DNA of 64,000 nucleotides from Halanaerobiaceae bacterium ANBcell28. GTDB taxonomy: Bacteria; Bacillota; Halanaerobiia; Halanaerobiales; DTU029. A model generated the notes under the pieces. It saw only the letters and a program-made list of their open reading frames with translations. It searched no databases and was not told where the DNA came from. Positions 27,148-37,550 of the stretch are shown here, piece by piece. The number at the start of each line of letters is the position of its first letter. The stretch's first letter is position 1. The DNA lies in assembly GCA_037623315.1 (NCBI GenBank), contig JBBJJH010000009.1, positions 1 to 64,000 on the forward strand, read 5' to 3'. The position numbers and the translations under genes were made by a program.

Positions 27148-27903
27148 CTAATCAATATATTCTCTTAACATTCTTTTATATTCTTCATTCTTAGCTAAAT
27201 CATTAATAATTATATGAAATTTATCATCTTCCTTAATAATATCTTTATTACTAATTTCATAAGCTAAGATACTAGCTAATTCATACTCCATATTTTCCTG
27301 ATCAAGAAAAGGAATTTTTGCGATTTCCATGAAATAATCCAAATCACCTTCTTCTAAATACAGTATAATATTTTTCCTTAATTTAATTCTTTCATCTACA
27401 ATGTCTCTATTTTTATATGCTTTGTATATTTCTTCCTGTATTACATCATTACTATTTTCTAGAAAATAGATTCTAAATAGAGAACGATATATAGCTTCTA
27501 TTATTCTAGCATTATTGGTGTTTTCTAATTCATTTGATAAAAATTCCACTGAATTCATTGTTCCCATCTTACTCAAACTCATTATAACATGTCTTTTTTG
27601 TAACACATCATGAGTTTGATAGTAATATTTTGTCATAGAATCAATCTCTTCTATCACTTTATGCCTTGCCAAAAATCCAATAATTCTTGCATGAGAGTAT
27701 TTAAAGTAAGGATTATTAGTTTCCTTTTCTAACACTTTCAATAAATAATCCATTTGATTTGTATCATCATTATTTACTATTTGAATTGCCTTATTAGACA
27801 TACTAATAGGTAGGTGAATCTTAAAAAAGAAAGTAGTTAAGCAAAGTAGAATTACAAATACAACCATTAACAATATTATTTTCTTTTTATTTAACAAAGC
27901 CAT
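27148..27903 (-). CDS. Membrane-anchored HEAT-like protein downstream of RHS; candidate immunity protein
   Basis: A 251-residue protein starting at the ATG at 27903, chosen because GGGGG lies about 9 bp before it. The open frame extends 15 codons further. It has one N-terminal TM helix (about residues 8-27) followed by an all-helical region with HEAT-like periodicity (RHVIMSLSKMGT, RIIEAIYRSLFRI, YELASILAYEIS). The start overlaps the last 17 bp of the RHS gene, so translation is coupled. Genes directly after RHS tips usually encode the cognate immunity protein, and helical-repeat immunity proteins are known. The TM anchor would place it where a membrane or periplasmic toxin acts. The immunity role is inference; a secretion accessory is the alternative. 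Confidence 0.75.
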   Translation of the reverse strand: MALLNKKKIILLMVVFVILLCLTTFFFKIHLPISMSNKAIQIVNNDDTNQMDYLLKVLEKETNNPYFKYSHARIIGFLARHKVIEEIDSMTKYYYQTHDVLQKRHVIMSLSKMGTMNSVEFLSNELENTNNARIIEAIYRSLFRIYFLENSNDVIQEEIYKAYKNRDIVDERIKLRKNIILYLEEGDLDYFMEIAKIPFLDQENMEYELASILAYEISNKDIIKEDDKFHIIINDLAKNEEYKRMLREYID

Positions 27904-30900
27904 ATGGATCATATCCCCCTTTTTCAATAGACCTTCTACAATATCCATAGATAGGTGCAGTTATAAATGTAACTTTATTATAATATGGCACGTTGTCCAT
28001 TATTGTCTCAATACTCATATGAAGACCAGCTAATCTAAAAATATTATCTGCAGCTCTATATGCATAAAAAATATCATCATCGAGATTATATTTAGAAATA
28101 TTATCCTCAAGGCGATCTAAATCTGCTCTAGTGACATCAAATTGAATATATTTTCTAAAAGTGTACTGTCCTGCATATTCTATGCCATATTCTGCAGTCA
28201 TCATTTTGGGAACATCTTGTATTATGTTTCTTAATTTATTCATATATTGCTCTTCATTATGCACTCTTTTTCTATTACTTATAAGACTATTCATCATTAA
28301 AGTGTACCTGTAATTTATTAAATCACTACTCAAATCCGATAAATCAGAATAGAGTTCATAGCCTTCTACTCCTATTTCCGCAGCATCTTTTGCTACATCT
28401 GGAACATAATCCAAAGCTTGTGCAACTGGATCCTCTGGGAGTATATATTTTAAATATAGATATTCACCAATTAATTCATCTAAAGACATGTTTTCTAAAT
28501 TCAAGTCTTCTAAGTATGATAGGTCTATATCCAATTCATAAATTTCTAGGATATTTTCAACTTCCTCCGGCACATTTCCAGTAGGATCAATATACTTCAT
28601 CGGATTATTTAGAGTATAAATGTACGTGTTTTGAGTCTGTGGGTCAGATAATCTACCAGGCCAGCTATCTTCAGTAATAAACCTAGCAATCCCTGGATCA
28701 TAATACCTAGCACCATAATAATACAAGCCTATAGAAACTACTTCTCGCTGACCAGTATACTTATATCCCTCATTCTCATCATTCTGGACTTCATGCTGAT
28801 TTACCCCTGGTAAATCACCACCAAAAGGCATATAATCTTGATCAAAAGTAACATTACCTTCATGATCTGTCATTAATCTTGTAGAACCAAGATTATCATG
28901 ATGATAGAAAGTTACATCTTCTGCTATAACAGTAGCAGAATCTAAAATCCCATCCACTTTAGCAAAGGTCTTCGCAAAGGCATAAATATACGAAGTATAT
29001 TTAGTGTCAGAAGCAGTTGCACTGCTTTCCTCCATCAACACTCTTCCACTATACCCATAGACAAAGTAAGTCGTCCTGAAATCAGCTAACTCTACTTCCT
29101 GCTCTCTTGACATTATCCTCATACCATTTACATCATAGCTAAACTCTGCTATTAACTCTCTATTCTTCTTGACCCTTGACAGTCTATTCTGCAGGTTGTA
29201 TTCATACTGCCAGTATTCTACTCCACTGCCTTCTTTAGCTGTGAAGATTACTTCTTCTCCTTCTATAGTATAATAATTCCCTTTTTCTATTAAATTTCCT
29301 GCATTGTCGTACACATATCCGTAATTTCCATCACTTTTTAGTCTATTGCTACCATTATAATAAAGATAGTCTGTCATTTCCTGTCTGCCTGTATCAAAGT
29401 ATTTACTTCTCCTGTTACCTACTTTATCATAATTATAGGTAATTGTTGCTTTTTCTCTTCTTTCATAGACTGTTATTAGCTCTTTCAGGATATTTGTAAA
29501 TTCCCCTTTATTAACTAATTCAAAGTCAGGATCCCTGTCAGAGAACTTACTGTGTACCTTAATATATCTTGCTTCTACATTATCCAGCTCTATAGTGATA
29601 TTTCCTGCAATATCTCTTCTGTATTCCCATTCATCTCTGTTTAAGAGCTGATAATCACTGTTATCATTGCTATAATAAATATCTAATGTTTCTTCTGTGA
29701 GACGATGATTGCTAATTCCTGTTGTTTTTAATTCTATCCTGGATATATTCTCTATTAGCCTTCCTAAGTCAATTCCTACACTACCTGATGCATAATCAAG
29801 AGTGATTACTTTTGTGTCTAGCTTAGCTGTATTTAAAGATTCTTGTCCAAAATAGTCTTCCTCTACATAGCCATAATTACTGCCTCTTTCTTGATAGAAG
29901 GCTCCATGGATTTTTGCTTCTTTCAGTCTGTTTAATTGATCGTATTTATAGGTGTTTGTATAAGTATCGTTTTCTATTCTTTCTTTTACATTACTTGCTC
30001 CATCATATTCGTAATTAAGCTTTAATAATTCTGTGTTTTTATTTTTTGTAATCTTAATTTCTTTTATCCTACTATTGCTATCCAAAGCATGTTTTGTTTT
30101 GATACCATTGGCATAAGTTATGGTTTCCAGACTGCCGTCTTCATGATAAGTGAAGTCTGGACCGATTCCTGGAGCTATGTTTTCTATGCCTTTGATAAGA
30201 TTATAATCGTCATATTTGTATTCTAACCATTCACTACTACCTGGATATTTTATTCCACTAAGGTTGCCATAACGGTCATATCGATATTCTGTGCTATAGC
30301 TTCTTCCCTCTATATTCCTCTTTTCTTCTCTTATCCTGTTTAACGGGTCATATTTCTGCTCTATGCTGTGAGCTAAAATATTTCCTTCTATTCTTCTTTC
30401 TGCAAGTATCCTGTTACCTGCTTTATCATAATCATAATTCACTATTTCAGCTGGCTCTTCTGAATAGTTCCCAGCACTGTCTGGTGCATAGTATTCTACT
30501 GACCTTAATCTATTATTACTGTTGTATCTATATACTTCTTTTATCCCTATAGAATTAATCATCTCTTCGAGATTACCTGCTTCATCATATTTAAATTCTA
30601 CTGCTGTATTTAAAGGTTTATCTTCTTTGATTAATTGCCCTAGATTGTTAAAGCTATAATTTGTTCTTAGGCCATTAGCCATCTCTTTTCTTACTAGATT
30701 ATTACTAAGATCATAATAGTATTTTGTTTCTATATCTTTTGTTTCTATATCTCCTGGCTCTCTTACCAGATATAATTCATTATTACTGTTATAGATATAT
30801 ATTGTTTCATTACCGTTGCCATCTTTTTTAAATGTTCTATTACCTACTGCATCATAACGGTATTCTACAGTACTTTCATCTGGTCTGATGACTTCTCTTA

Positions 30901-33900
30901 AACGATATAAATCATCATATTTATAAATGACTGTCTCATTTCGTGGACTCCTTTCTTTTACTACATTACCTACTTTATCATGTTCATATACAGTAATCAT
31001 TTCCCTCTCATCATCAGGATTCACTGTTTCTTTTCTTAAGAAATATAGGTCATTATATTCATACTTAATTGTTTGCTCTCCATTGACAACTTTACGTACA
31101 TTGCCTACTTCATCATAGCTTGTAGATACACTATTACCCAATGGATCTGTAGTTTTTATCTGTCGGCCTAGACTATCATAAGAGAAGGCTGTGAGATACT
31201 TGGGATCTAATCCATACTCTACACCATTAATAGTGATTGTATCTTCAAAACTTTTTTCAATTGCTGGTACTACCCCTCTAGGGTCATAGCTGGCTGTTTG
31301 CTGACCAATAATATTATATTCACTATAGCTAATATTTCCTTCACCATCTATTGCTGCTATTTGATTACCATGACTGTCATAGATTACTTCAAAGACATTT
31401 CCTAATGGATCTACCTCTTGAATTACTCTACCTGCTTGATCATAAAATGTTTTTAATATATTTCCTGCAGGGTCTATTGTCTTTATCCTTCTATTTAACT
31501 GGTCATATTGATATTGGTAAGTGTAACCTTCTGGATTTATACCAATATTACCCTCTGGCCTTATTTCTTTTATCATATTTCCACTATCATCATATTCATA
31601 TCTTATTATTGGTCGATAATCTTCTGTTGAGTAATCATCTCCAGGTAGAATATATTCATCTTCTGGCAATTCTACTCTTACAAGCCTTCCTAAATGATCG
31701 TAATAATAGTCTGTTCTATGTCTATTGGCATCTGTCTCTGATATTAGTTTACCCGTCCGATCATAACTAGCACTTATCCTGCTGAGCTTTATTCTATTTT
31801 TTATCTTAGTGACTTCAGTTATATTTCCATCCCAATCTTTTATCTCAATTGTTTTTAATCCTTCAGGGTCTGTTATTATGCGGCTGTTTGCATGATTATC
31901 ATAGTCTATTTCTGTAGATGTTCCATCTGGATAAGTTATAGTTCTTATACGATTTAAAGCATCATATTCATTTACTGTCTTATTCCCCATTGCATCTATT
32001 GTTGCTTCTCTATTACCATGTTGATCGTAAGTGAACTCGGTAATAAAGGGAGAATTTTGGCCATCAGCTAATTCGTCTTCTCTTAAAAATTGCTCTAATT
32101 TTACCCAGCGGTTGAGACTATCATAATGATATCTTGATTTATTGAAAATAGAGTCTTCTATTATATTGTTTAATACTTTATTATCATCTACTTCTATGTT
32201 GCTAGTAGCATTTACTACTGTTGTACTTCTTTCTTGATCATTGTAGTATTGTATTTTTACAGGGTTGTTAGTTCTCAATTCATCATAATTATTTCGGCTT
32301 AAGTTTTCCCGTGGAATACTTGCTATTGATTCCTGTTCTTCATCTGTGGGATACATTATTTTAATTAACCTAGCTAAATTATCATATTCATATTCTGTTA
32401 GGTTGCCTTCAGGATCTATCTCCCAGGTTTTTAAGCCTGTGTTCAATTCATAGCCATAGCTATGAATTACTGGCGGTAGAACTTCTCCTGCAGCATCAGT
32501 GATTTGACCATCTATTCCTGTTATTTTCTTCTGCGTTAGGAAGCCATGATTATATTCTTCGCTATATTCCAGCACAGTCTTTACACCGCGAGGATCAATA
32601 GTCTCTCTTACATTTCCATAATCATCATAATCATAGCTACTTATCTGCCAATTACTCTCTCCATCTTCATTTTCTAGATAAACAGCTTCTTTTAGAAGAT
32701 TACCCTTAGAATCATAAAGATAGGCTGATTCCTCAACTATCTCTCTATCCCGGGCATTACTATTATATACCTTTCTTCCAGCCAAGCGATTACGTATATT
32801 TTTATTTTCATCTATAAATATACCATCTAAATTAAAATCAATATTTGCAAATTCATTATCAACATTATCACTGCTATCAGTATTGTAGTAATAGTTTTTC
32901 ACTTCTAGACCTGTTCCCGTATGTTGGTAGTTGGTAAGATTACCCCAGTTATCATAATCATAAATTTCTTGATATACATTACGGGTTTCACCATCTTTAT
33001 AGACTCTTTTTCCCCTTATTTCTTTAAACTTGGACTCATACTGATATACGATTCTTTCAATTTCGTTCCCTGCTTGATCATTTATTGTTTTTTCTGTCAT
33101 TAGACCATCATCATTAAAGTCCATAATCGTTTCTTTCTTTATATCTTCTTTATTTATTTCTTCGCTATTCAATTGCTCTATATTAATTTCATCATTACTA
33201 ATGTCTAAACGTCTGGTTTTTTCTATTCTAAAACTATCTTGATCAGCAACACGTCTTTTACTGGAAAGAGTCTTGCGATTATCTTCATATTCATGATTAA
33301 AGGTATATTCATATCTTGTTGGTTTTATAAGAAGATTTTCTTCTTCAATTGATTTTTGATAATGATTATCTACTACAATGGTAGATCTATCATAAACAGT
33401 CCATTCATATCTAAGGCGCCATTCTATCTTTTTCGTTTCCCCATTTTCTAGTTTTCTTTCTGCTGTGCCTCTCCTACCTCCTGTTCCTTCCCAGATAACT
33501 CCATTTCTACTATATTCATAAATAGTTTTCCCACGAGTAGGATAAATAATTTCTTTTACTAAAGGAACGGTTACATGTTTGACATTGTTATAGTTAACTC
33601 TTACTTCAGGAGGAACATTATTAGCTTCTGTTCTTCTAACCCTACTACCTCTTGTCACAGTATTACTTGTGTACACATATTCTGTTTCCCGACCTTCCGG
33701 ATCTATAACTTTAGTTAATCTATCATTATCATATTCATACCGATAAACTCTATCCTCTTGTTTTATCTTTTCAATTTTACCTTCTCTGTATTTGAATTCA
33801 ATCTTTCTTCCCAGACTATCTATAATATAGTCTATTTCACGTCCTTTATATTCGAATTTAATTCTATTTTCACCTGTTCTGTCTATAATTTCTGTTATCA

Positions 33901-36900
33901 TACCATTACCATTAAAATTATATACTGTTCCATCTTTTTTGATGATTGTGTATGATTGATCTTCCCAATTACCTCCAATATATTTACCAAAAATATCGAA
34001 CCAATAACCTTCTAATTTTTGAACTTTTTCTGCTCTAAAATATTTTCCTTCTCGATAAGTAGCTGTAGCAGTAGCTTCACTCCCATCTTCACTACGATTC
34101 CAGGATATTTTACTGGCACTCCCATCTTCAAAATAAACAAAAGTTCCATCACTATTTACTTCTATCCAGGGTAGATTTATATTCCAGGCAACTCCAAAAC
34201 TATCATATCCTTTAACTACTGCATTACTGTTAAAAGCTTTTTTTAATAACTCCATTGTCACTGTACTACTATTATATATTCTACCCAACTCTAGATTTAA
34301 GCCATTTCTTCCAGGTAGTGAAAGATCTATTCCAGTTAATGTAAGACTACCGCTGGATGGTGAAACATACTCCTGATTTTGTTTAAAGTATGATTTATAT
34401 GGCGAAAGTCCCAGATCTTCATATGCTTCGGCACCAGGTGCATAATTCTGATTTACCTGTACGTTATAGATAGAAAAATGATCTGTCTTTGCTGATATCT
34501 TACCAGTTTCTAAATCAATACCTGCTCCCTCAAGTCTAATCCAATTACCTTCTGCTTCAGTATAGTAATATACATCTAGATCAAATGGAGTATATCCTTC
34601 AGGTATTAAATCAATATCAAAATCAAAAGTAACTGTTAATTCTTCTTCAAATTGAACATCTATCTTCTGCTCACCATCTACATCCTGAAACTGAAAGTGA
34701 ACACTATCAGTAATTATAATATTTTCATTATCAGAGTTAGATTGTGATAAGCTTTGTATTTGTGATGTTTCTTCTGATTGCACACCTGTAATTTGAATAG
34801 AACCATCTTCTGGTATAGCTTCTACTGGTATACTCAACTCTACAGATTGATACTCCACACGAATAGGTTCTTTTTCTTCTACATTTGCAAGAGTCATATC
34901 ATCTTCATCTACAACCTTTACCTCTTCAATAGTTATACCTGCTTCTATTGTAGATTCTTCTGTAATCTCATTTATATTTCCAGCTTTATCTACTACCTGT
35001 AGCCAATAAGAATATTCATGACCTAGATTTACATCTTTATCTCTGTATTCTAATATTTCTTCATTATCACCTAGAATAGTATCATTTACATCTATCACTA
35101 GATAATCCTCTTGATGCCATACAGGATCTCTATATAGATGATACTCTTTAATATTCTCTTGTTCTGGATACCTATCCCATCTTACCGCTGTATAATCTGA
35201 ACCTGCTACCGCACGAAAATCATGAGCTACAGGTGGTGGAGTCGTATCTATATAGACATTAGCTTCAGCTTCTGTAATTAAACCAACATGGTTAACAGCT
35301 TTTATGATAATCTCGTGTACCCCATCTTCTTCAAAAGATAGTTGATAAGGACTGCTAACTTCATAGAAATCTTCTCCATTTATGGACAACTCGTAATGAC
35401 TAATACCACTAATATTATCACTACTTTCAAAACTAATCATTACTTCATTTTGATTAGTCCAGCCTTCTGGCTCTACTTCAACTTCAAAGTCTACTGGTGG
35501 AATAGTATCAACAGTAAGGTTTAATTCTCTTATAGTCTCATTACCAGCTAGATCCACTGCTCTCATTGTAACAAGATGATTCCCATCATTAAAGAATAGC
35601 TCTTCTGCAAATCTAGAATTTATTAAATCTACAGGCTGACCATTAATAGTAAAAGAAACTGGATTTCTATCTAATACAGTTCCTTCAAAGAAAACCATAT
35701 TACTAGAACTAAGCAAACTATCATATAAAAAAAGCAACATAGGCTCTAATGTATCTTTTATTACTTCTATCTCTTTTTCTATACTATTAATTTGATCTGA
35801 TGCTTCAATTGTAATTATATTACTTCCTTCTCTTAAAAATTGACGGGTAGTGAAATTCATTCCATCTATATTAGCTTGAATTCCATTTACATATACCGAT
35901 AACTGATCTCTTCCTGATACTATACCACTAATATCTATAATCACTTGATTTGTATGGGAAGCATCTTCTGGGTCTTGTATTTCCAGTTCAATCCCTGTAC
36001 TATGTTTAATAATTTGAGTATAAAGTTTTCTCCGAGCTTGAACTAAGCCATCATTATCAAGTACTTGTCCTTCTAACTCTATAAGATTAAAACCTTCTTT
36101 TAAACTGAGTTCAGTACTAAATCGCTGATTACTAATATCCACCTGCTTATTATTAATATATAAACTATTTAAAGGTGGATATATACTACCACTAAGAATA
36201 TAATTTGCTGCATCTGTATAAATAATATCATCATCTTGATCTAAAACAATTAATGACTCTTCTTCTATATAAATCTCTATTTCTTTTCTGCTTATACGAC
36301 CTTCTTGATCAATAACTGCAGCTACAATTTTGTTATAAAAATTATTAGTTTCTATTAGATTAGTATCTATCCAAAAATAGTGTCCTCTTTTATATACATT
36401 TTGATTATTTATAAAGACCTCTGTATTGGGGTTATCTACATAGCCTATAATCCTATGATTACTAAATTCATAGTCAGATATACTTTGCTTATTTACTGGC
36501 GTTAGTATCTGAACATCTGCATTCCTATTAATAGTACTGTAAGCATTTATCTTTAACTCAGTAATATTAAAGATCAGAGGATTATAAACTAATAATCTAT
36601 TTGCTTGGAAATTATCCCTAAAACAAAAACTTCTATTGCTGCTTTCACCTGCAAAAATTCTTAGCCATTGATTATTTTCATTTCTACTAAGTATAAAAAT
36701 GGGGCTTTCTGTATCAGAATATATACATACTTCTTCTACAAATATTTCATTATTATCCCTTGTGTCTATTAATGAATACTCTGATATTTGAGGGTCAATA
36801 TAATCTATACTAACTTTACTAGGATTAGCAAATATATTCCCTATAATATTAGCACCCATGTTCACACGAATATAAGCCTCTGGTGCATATAATCCCTTCT

Positions 36901-37270
36901 CTCTACCATCAAATAAGCTTCCACCAATTATGTTTATATTATTTCCTCCAGAGAGAATTTCACCACTTACCCGAGCACCATTTTCTAATACAATATCTCC
37001 TGATTTTACATATAAGAGTTGATTGGCAATTATACCTCCCCTTATATATAAATCTGCTTTTTCTGCATAAATACTTCCATTTACTCTAGCACCGTTATCA
37101 ATATATATTTCTTCTGCCTGTGAATAGATTGTTCCAGAAAAGTTGTATTTTTCATCACTGGGAACTTCACTATCAAAACTTATCTTATTTCCACTATGAT
37201 ATAATATCAAATTCCCAACATCTGCGGAATTAATTCTACTCCCATAATTTATTTCCAAATCACCTTCCAA
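27887..37270 (-). CDS. Giant RHS/YD-repeat polymorphic toxin, 5' end probably truncated
   Basis: A protein of at least 3127 residues. Residues 1-165 form a repetitive beta-rich part (NGARVNGSIYAE, NGARVSGEILSG) like polymer-forming or pilus-linked N-terminal domains. About 250-780 hold several Ig-like domains and a fibronectin-III-like domain. About 1150-2880 contain dozens of YD repeats (YDxxGN, YDxLNR) that form the RHS shell. The RHS core end is GARYYDPGIARFITED through DPTGN (to about 2899). A 228-residue variable tip follows with no recognised toxin family. The nominal start is TTG at 37270, but the same frame stays open and protein-like up to 37411, where a stop occurs, without any ATG, GTG or TTG. 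No signal peptide and no promoter are visible, so the 5' end is probably damaged or uses a rare start. Confidence 0.88.
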   Translation of the reverse strand: MEGDLEINYGSRINSADVGNLILYHSGNKISFDSEVPSDEKYNFSGTIYSQAEEIYIDNGARVNGSIYAEKADLYIRGGIIANQLLYVKSGDIVLENGARVSGEILSGGNNINIIGGSLFDGREKGLYAPEAYIRVNMGANIIGNIFANPSKVSIDYIDPQISEYSLIDTRDNNEIFVEEVCIYSDTESPIFILSRNENNQWLRIFAGESSNRSFCFRDNFQANRLLVYNPLIFNITELKINAYSTINRNADVQILTPVNKQSISDYEFSNHRIIGYVDNPNTEVFINNQNVYKRGHYFWIDTNLIETNNFYNKIVAAVIDQEGRISRKEIEIYIEEESLIVLDQDDDIIYTDAANYILSGSIYPPLNSLYINNKQVDISNQRFSTELSLKEGFNLIELEGQVLDNDGLVQARRKLYTQIIKHSTGIELEIQDPEDASHTNQVIIDISGIVSGRDQLSVYVNGIQANIDGMNFTTRQFLREGSNIITIEASDQINSIEKEIEVIKDTLEPMLLFLYDSLLSSSNMVFFEGTVLDRNPVSFTINGQPVDLINSRFAEELFFNDGNHLVTMRAVDLAGNETIRELNLTVDTIPPVDFEVEVEPEGWTNQNEVMISFESSDNISGISHYELSINGEDFYEVSSPYQLSFEEDGVHEIIIKAVNHVGLITEAEANVYIDTTPPPVAHDFRAVAGSDYTAVRWDRYPEQENIKEYHLYRDPVWHQEDYLVIDVNDTILGDNEEILEYRDKDVNLGHEYSYWLQVVDKAGNINEITEESTIEAGITIEEVKVVDEDDMTLANVEEKEPIRVEYQSVELSIPVEAIPEDGSIQITGVQSEETSQIQSLSQSNSDNENIIITDSVHFQFQDVDGEQKIDVQFEEELTVTFDFDIDLIPEGYTPFDLDVYYYTEAEGNWIRLEGAGIDLETGKISAKTDHFSIYNVQVNQNYAPGAEAYEDLGLSPYKSYFKQNQEYVSPSSGSLTLTGIDLSLPGRNGLNLELGRIYNSSTVTMELLKKAFNSNAVVKGYDSFGVAWNINLPWIEVNSDGTFVYFEDGSASKISWNRSEDGSEATATATYREGKYFRAEKVQKLEGYWFDIFGKYIGGNWEDQSYTIIKKDGTVYNFNGNGMITEIIDRTGENRIKFEYKGREIDYIIDSLGRKIEFKYREGKIEKIKQEDRVYRYEYDNDRLTKVIDPEGRETEYVYTSNTVTRGSRVRRTEANNVPPEVRVNYNNVKHVTVPLVKEIIYPTRGKTIYEYSRNGVIWEGTGGRRGTAERKLENGETKKIEWRLRYEWTVYDRSTIVVDNHYQKSIEEENLLIKPTRYEYTFNHEYEDNRKTLSSKRRVADQDSFRIEKTRRLDISNDEINIEQLNSEEINKEDIKKETIMDFNDDGLMTEKTINDQAGNEIERIVYQYESKFKEIRGKRVYKDGETRNVYQEIYDYDNWGNLTNYQHTGTGLEVKNYYYNTDSSDNVDNEFANIDFNLDGIFIDENKNIRNRLAGRKVYNSNARDREIVEESAYLYDSKGNLLKEAVYLENEDGESNWQISSYDYDDYGNVRETIDPRGVKTVLEYSEEYNHGFLTQKKITGIDGQITDAAGEVLPPVIHSYGYELNTGLKTWEIDPEGNLTEYEYDNLARLIKIMYPTDEEQESIASIPRENLSRNNYDELRTNNPVKIQYYNDQERSTTVVNATSNIEVDDNKVLNNIIEDSIFNKSRYHYDSLNRWVKLEQFLREDELADGQNSPFITEFTYDQHGNREATIDAMGNKTVNEYDALNRIRTITYPDGTSTEIDYDNHANSRIITDPEGLKTIEIKDWDGNITEVTKIKNRIKLSRISASYDRTGKLISETDANRHRTDYYYDHLGRLVRVELPEDEYILPGDDYSTEDYRPIIRYEYDDSGNMIKEIRPEGNIGINPEGYTYQYQYDQLNRRIKTIDPAGNILKTFYDQAGRVIQEVDPLGNVFEVIYDSHGNQIAAIDGEGNISYSEYNIIGQQTASYDPRGVVPAIEKSFEDTITINGVEYGLDPKYLTAFSYDSLGRQIKTTDPLGNSVSTSYDEVGNVRKVVNGEQTIKYEYNDLYFLRKETVNPDDEREMITVYEHDKVGNVVKERSPRNETVIYKYDDLYRLREVIRPDESTVEYRYDAVGNRTFKKDGNGNETIYIYNSNNELYLVREPGDIETKDIETKYYYDLSNNLVRKEMANGLRTNYSFNNLGQLIKEDKPLNTAVEFKYDEAGNLEEMINSIGIKEVYRYNSNNRLRSVEYYAPDSAGNYSEEPAEIVNYDYDKAGNRILAERRIEGNILAHSIEQKYDPLNRIREEKRNIEGRSYSTEYRYDRYGNLSGIKYPGSSEWLEYKYDDYNLIKGIENIAPGIGPDFTYHEDGSLETITYANGIKTKHALDSNSRIKEIKITKNKNTELLKLNYEYDGASNVKERIENDTYTNTYKYDQLNRLKEAKIHGAFYQERGSNYGYVEEDYFGQESLNTAKLDTKVITLDYASGSVGIDLGRLIENISRIELKTTGISNHRLTEETLDIYYSNDNSDYQLLNRDEWEYRRDIAGNITIELDNVEARYIKVHSKFSDRDPDFELVNKGEFTNILKELITVYERREKATITYNYDKVGNRRSKYFDTGRQEMTDYLYYNGSNRLKSDGNYGYVYDNAGNLIEKGNYYTIEGEEVIFTAKEGSGVEYWQYEYNLQNRLSRVKKNRELIAEFSYDVNGMRIMSREQEVELADFRTTYFVYGYSGRVLMEESSATASDTKYTSYIYAFAKTFAKVDGILDSATVIAEDVTFYHHDNLGSTRLMTDHEGNVTFDQDYMPFGGDLPGVNQHEVQNDENEGYKYTGQREVVSIGLYYYGARYYDPGIARFITEDSWPGRLSDPQTQNTYIYTLNNPMKYIDPTGNVPEEVENILEIYELDIDLSYLEDLNLENMSLDELIGEYLYLKYILPEDPVAQALDYVPDVAKDAAEIGVEGYELYSDLSDLSSDLINYRYTLMMNSLISNRKRVHNEEQYMNKLRNIIQDVPKMMTAEYGIEYAGQYTFRKYIQFDVTRADLDRLEDNISKYNLDDDIFYAYRAADNIFRLAGLHMSIETIMDNVPYYNKVTFITAPIYGYCRRSIEKGGYDPYGFVK

Positions 37271-37485
37271 GTATAAATAAACAGTCTCTGAACCGATAAT
37301 GGAAATATTAACATTTGAAGCAATATCTAATTCTTTTATCCTAAGAATTCTTTCTGAATACTCTGCATCAATAATTAGATCACTCTCAATAATCCTGTAA
37401 TTCTTTCTCGATTAGTTATAAAAATCCTTCTTTTTCCTTAAAATTATTTACTTTTAAGCTAATTTACTTAAAAAAGATATCAGAA

Positions 37486-37516
37486 AAAGCCGCATTCTGT
37501 GACAGAATACGGCTTT
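37486..37516 (-). terminator. Terminator of the CPBP protease gene
   Basis: AAAGCCG-C-ATTCTG / CAGAAT-A-CGGCTTT is a 13-bp stem with one mismatch and a 3-nt loop (plus strand TGA). On the minus strand it ends in a T run. It separates the CPBP gene from the RHS gene, so RHS is not simply the next gene of that operon. Confidence 0.88.
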
Positions 37517-37550
37517 AGCCTTAAAACATTTATCCACAAGATATTAAATT

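Noticed and set aside
31351-31770. Plus-strand open frame inside the RHS gene
   Set aside because: It is antisense to YD repeats, low complexity, with no ribosome-binding site. The same holds for other antisense frames in the RHS, macroglobulin, GLUG and LRR genes.
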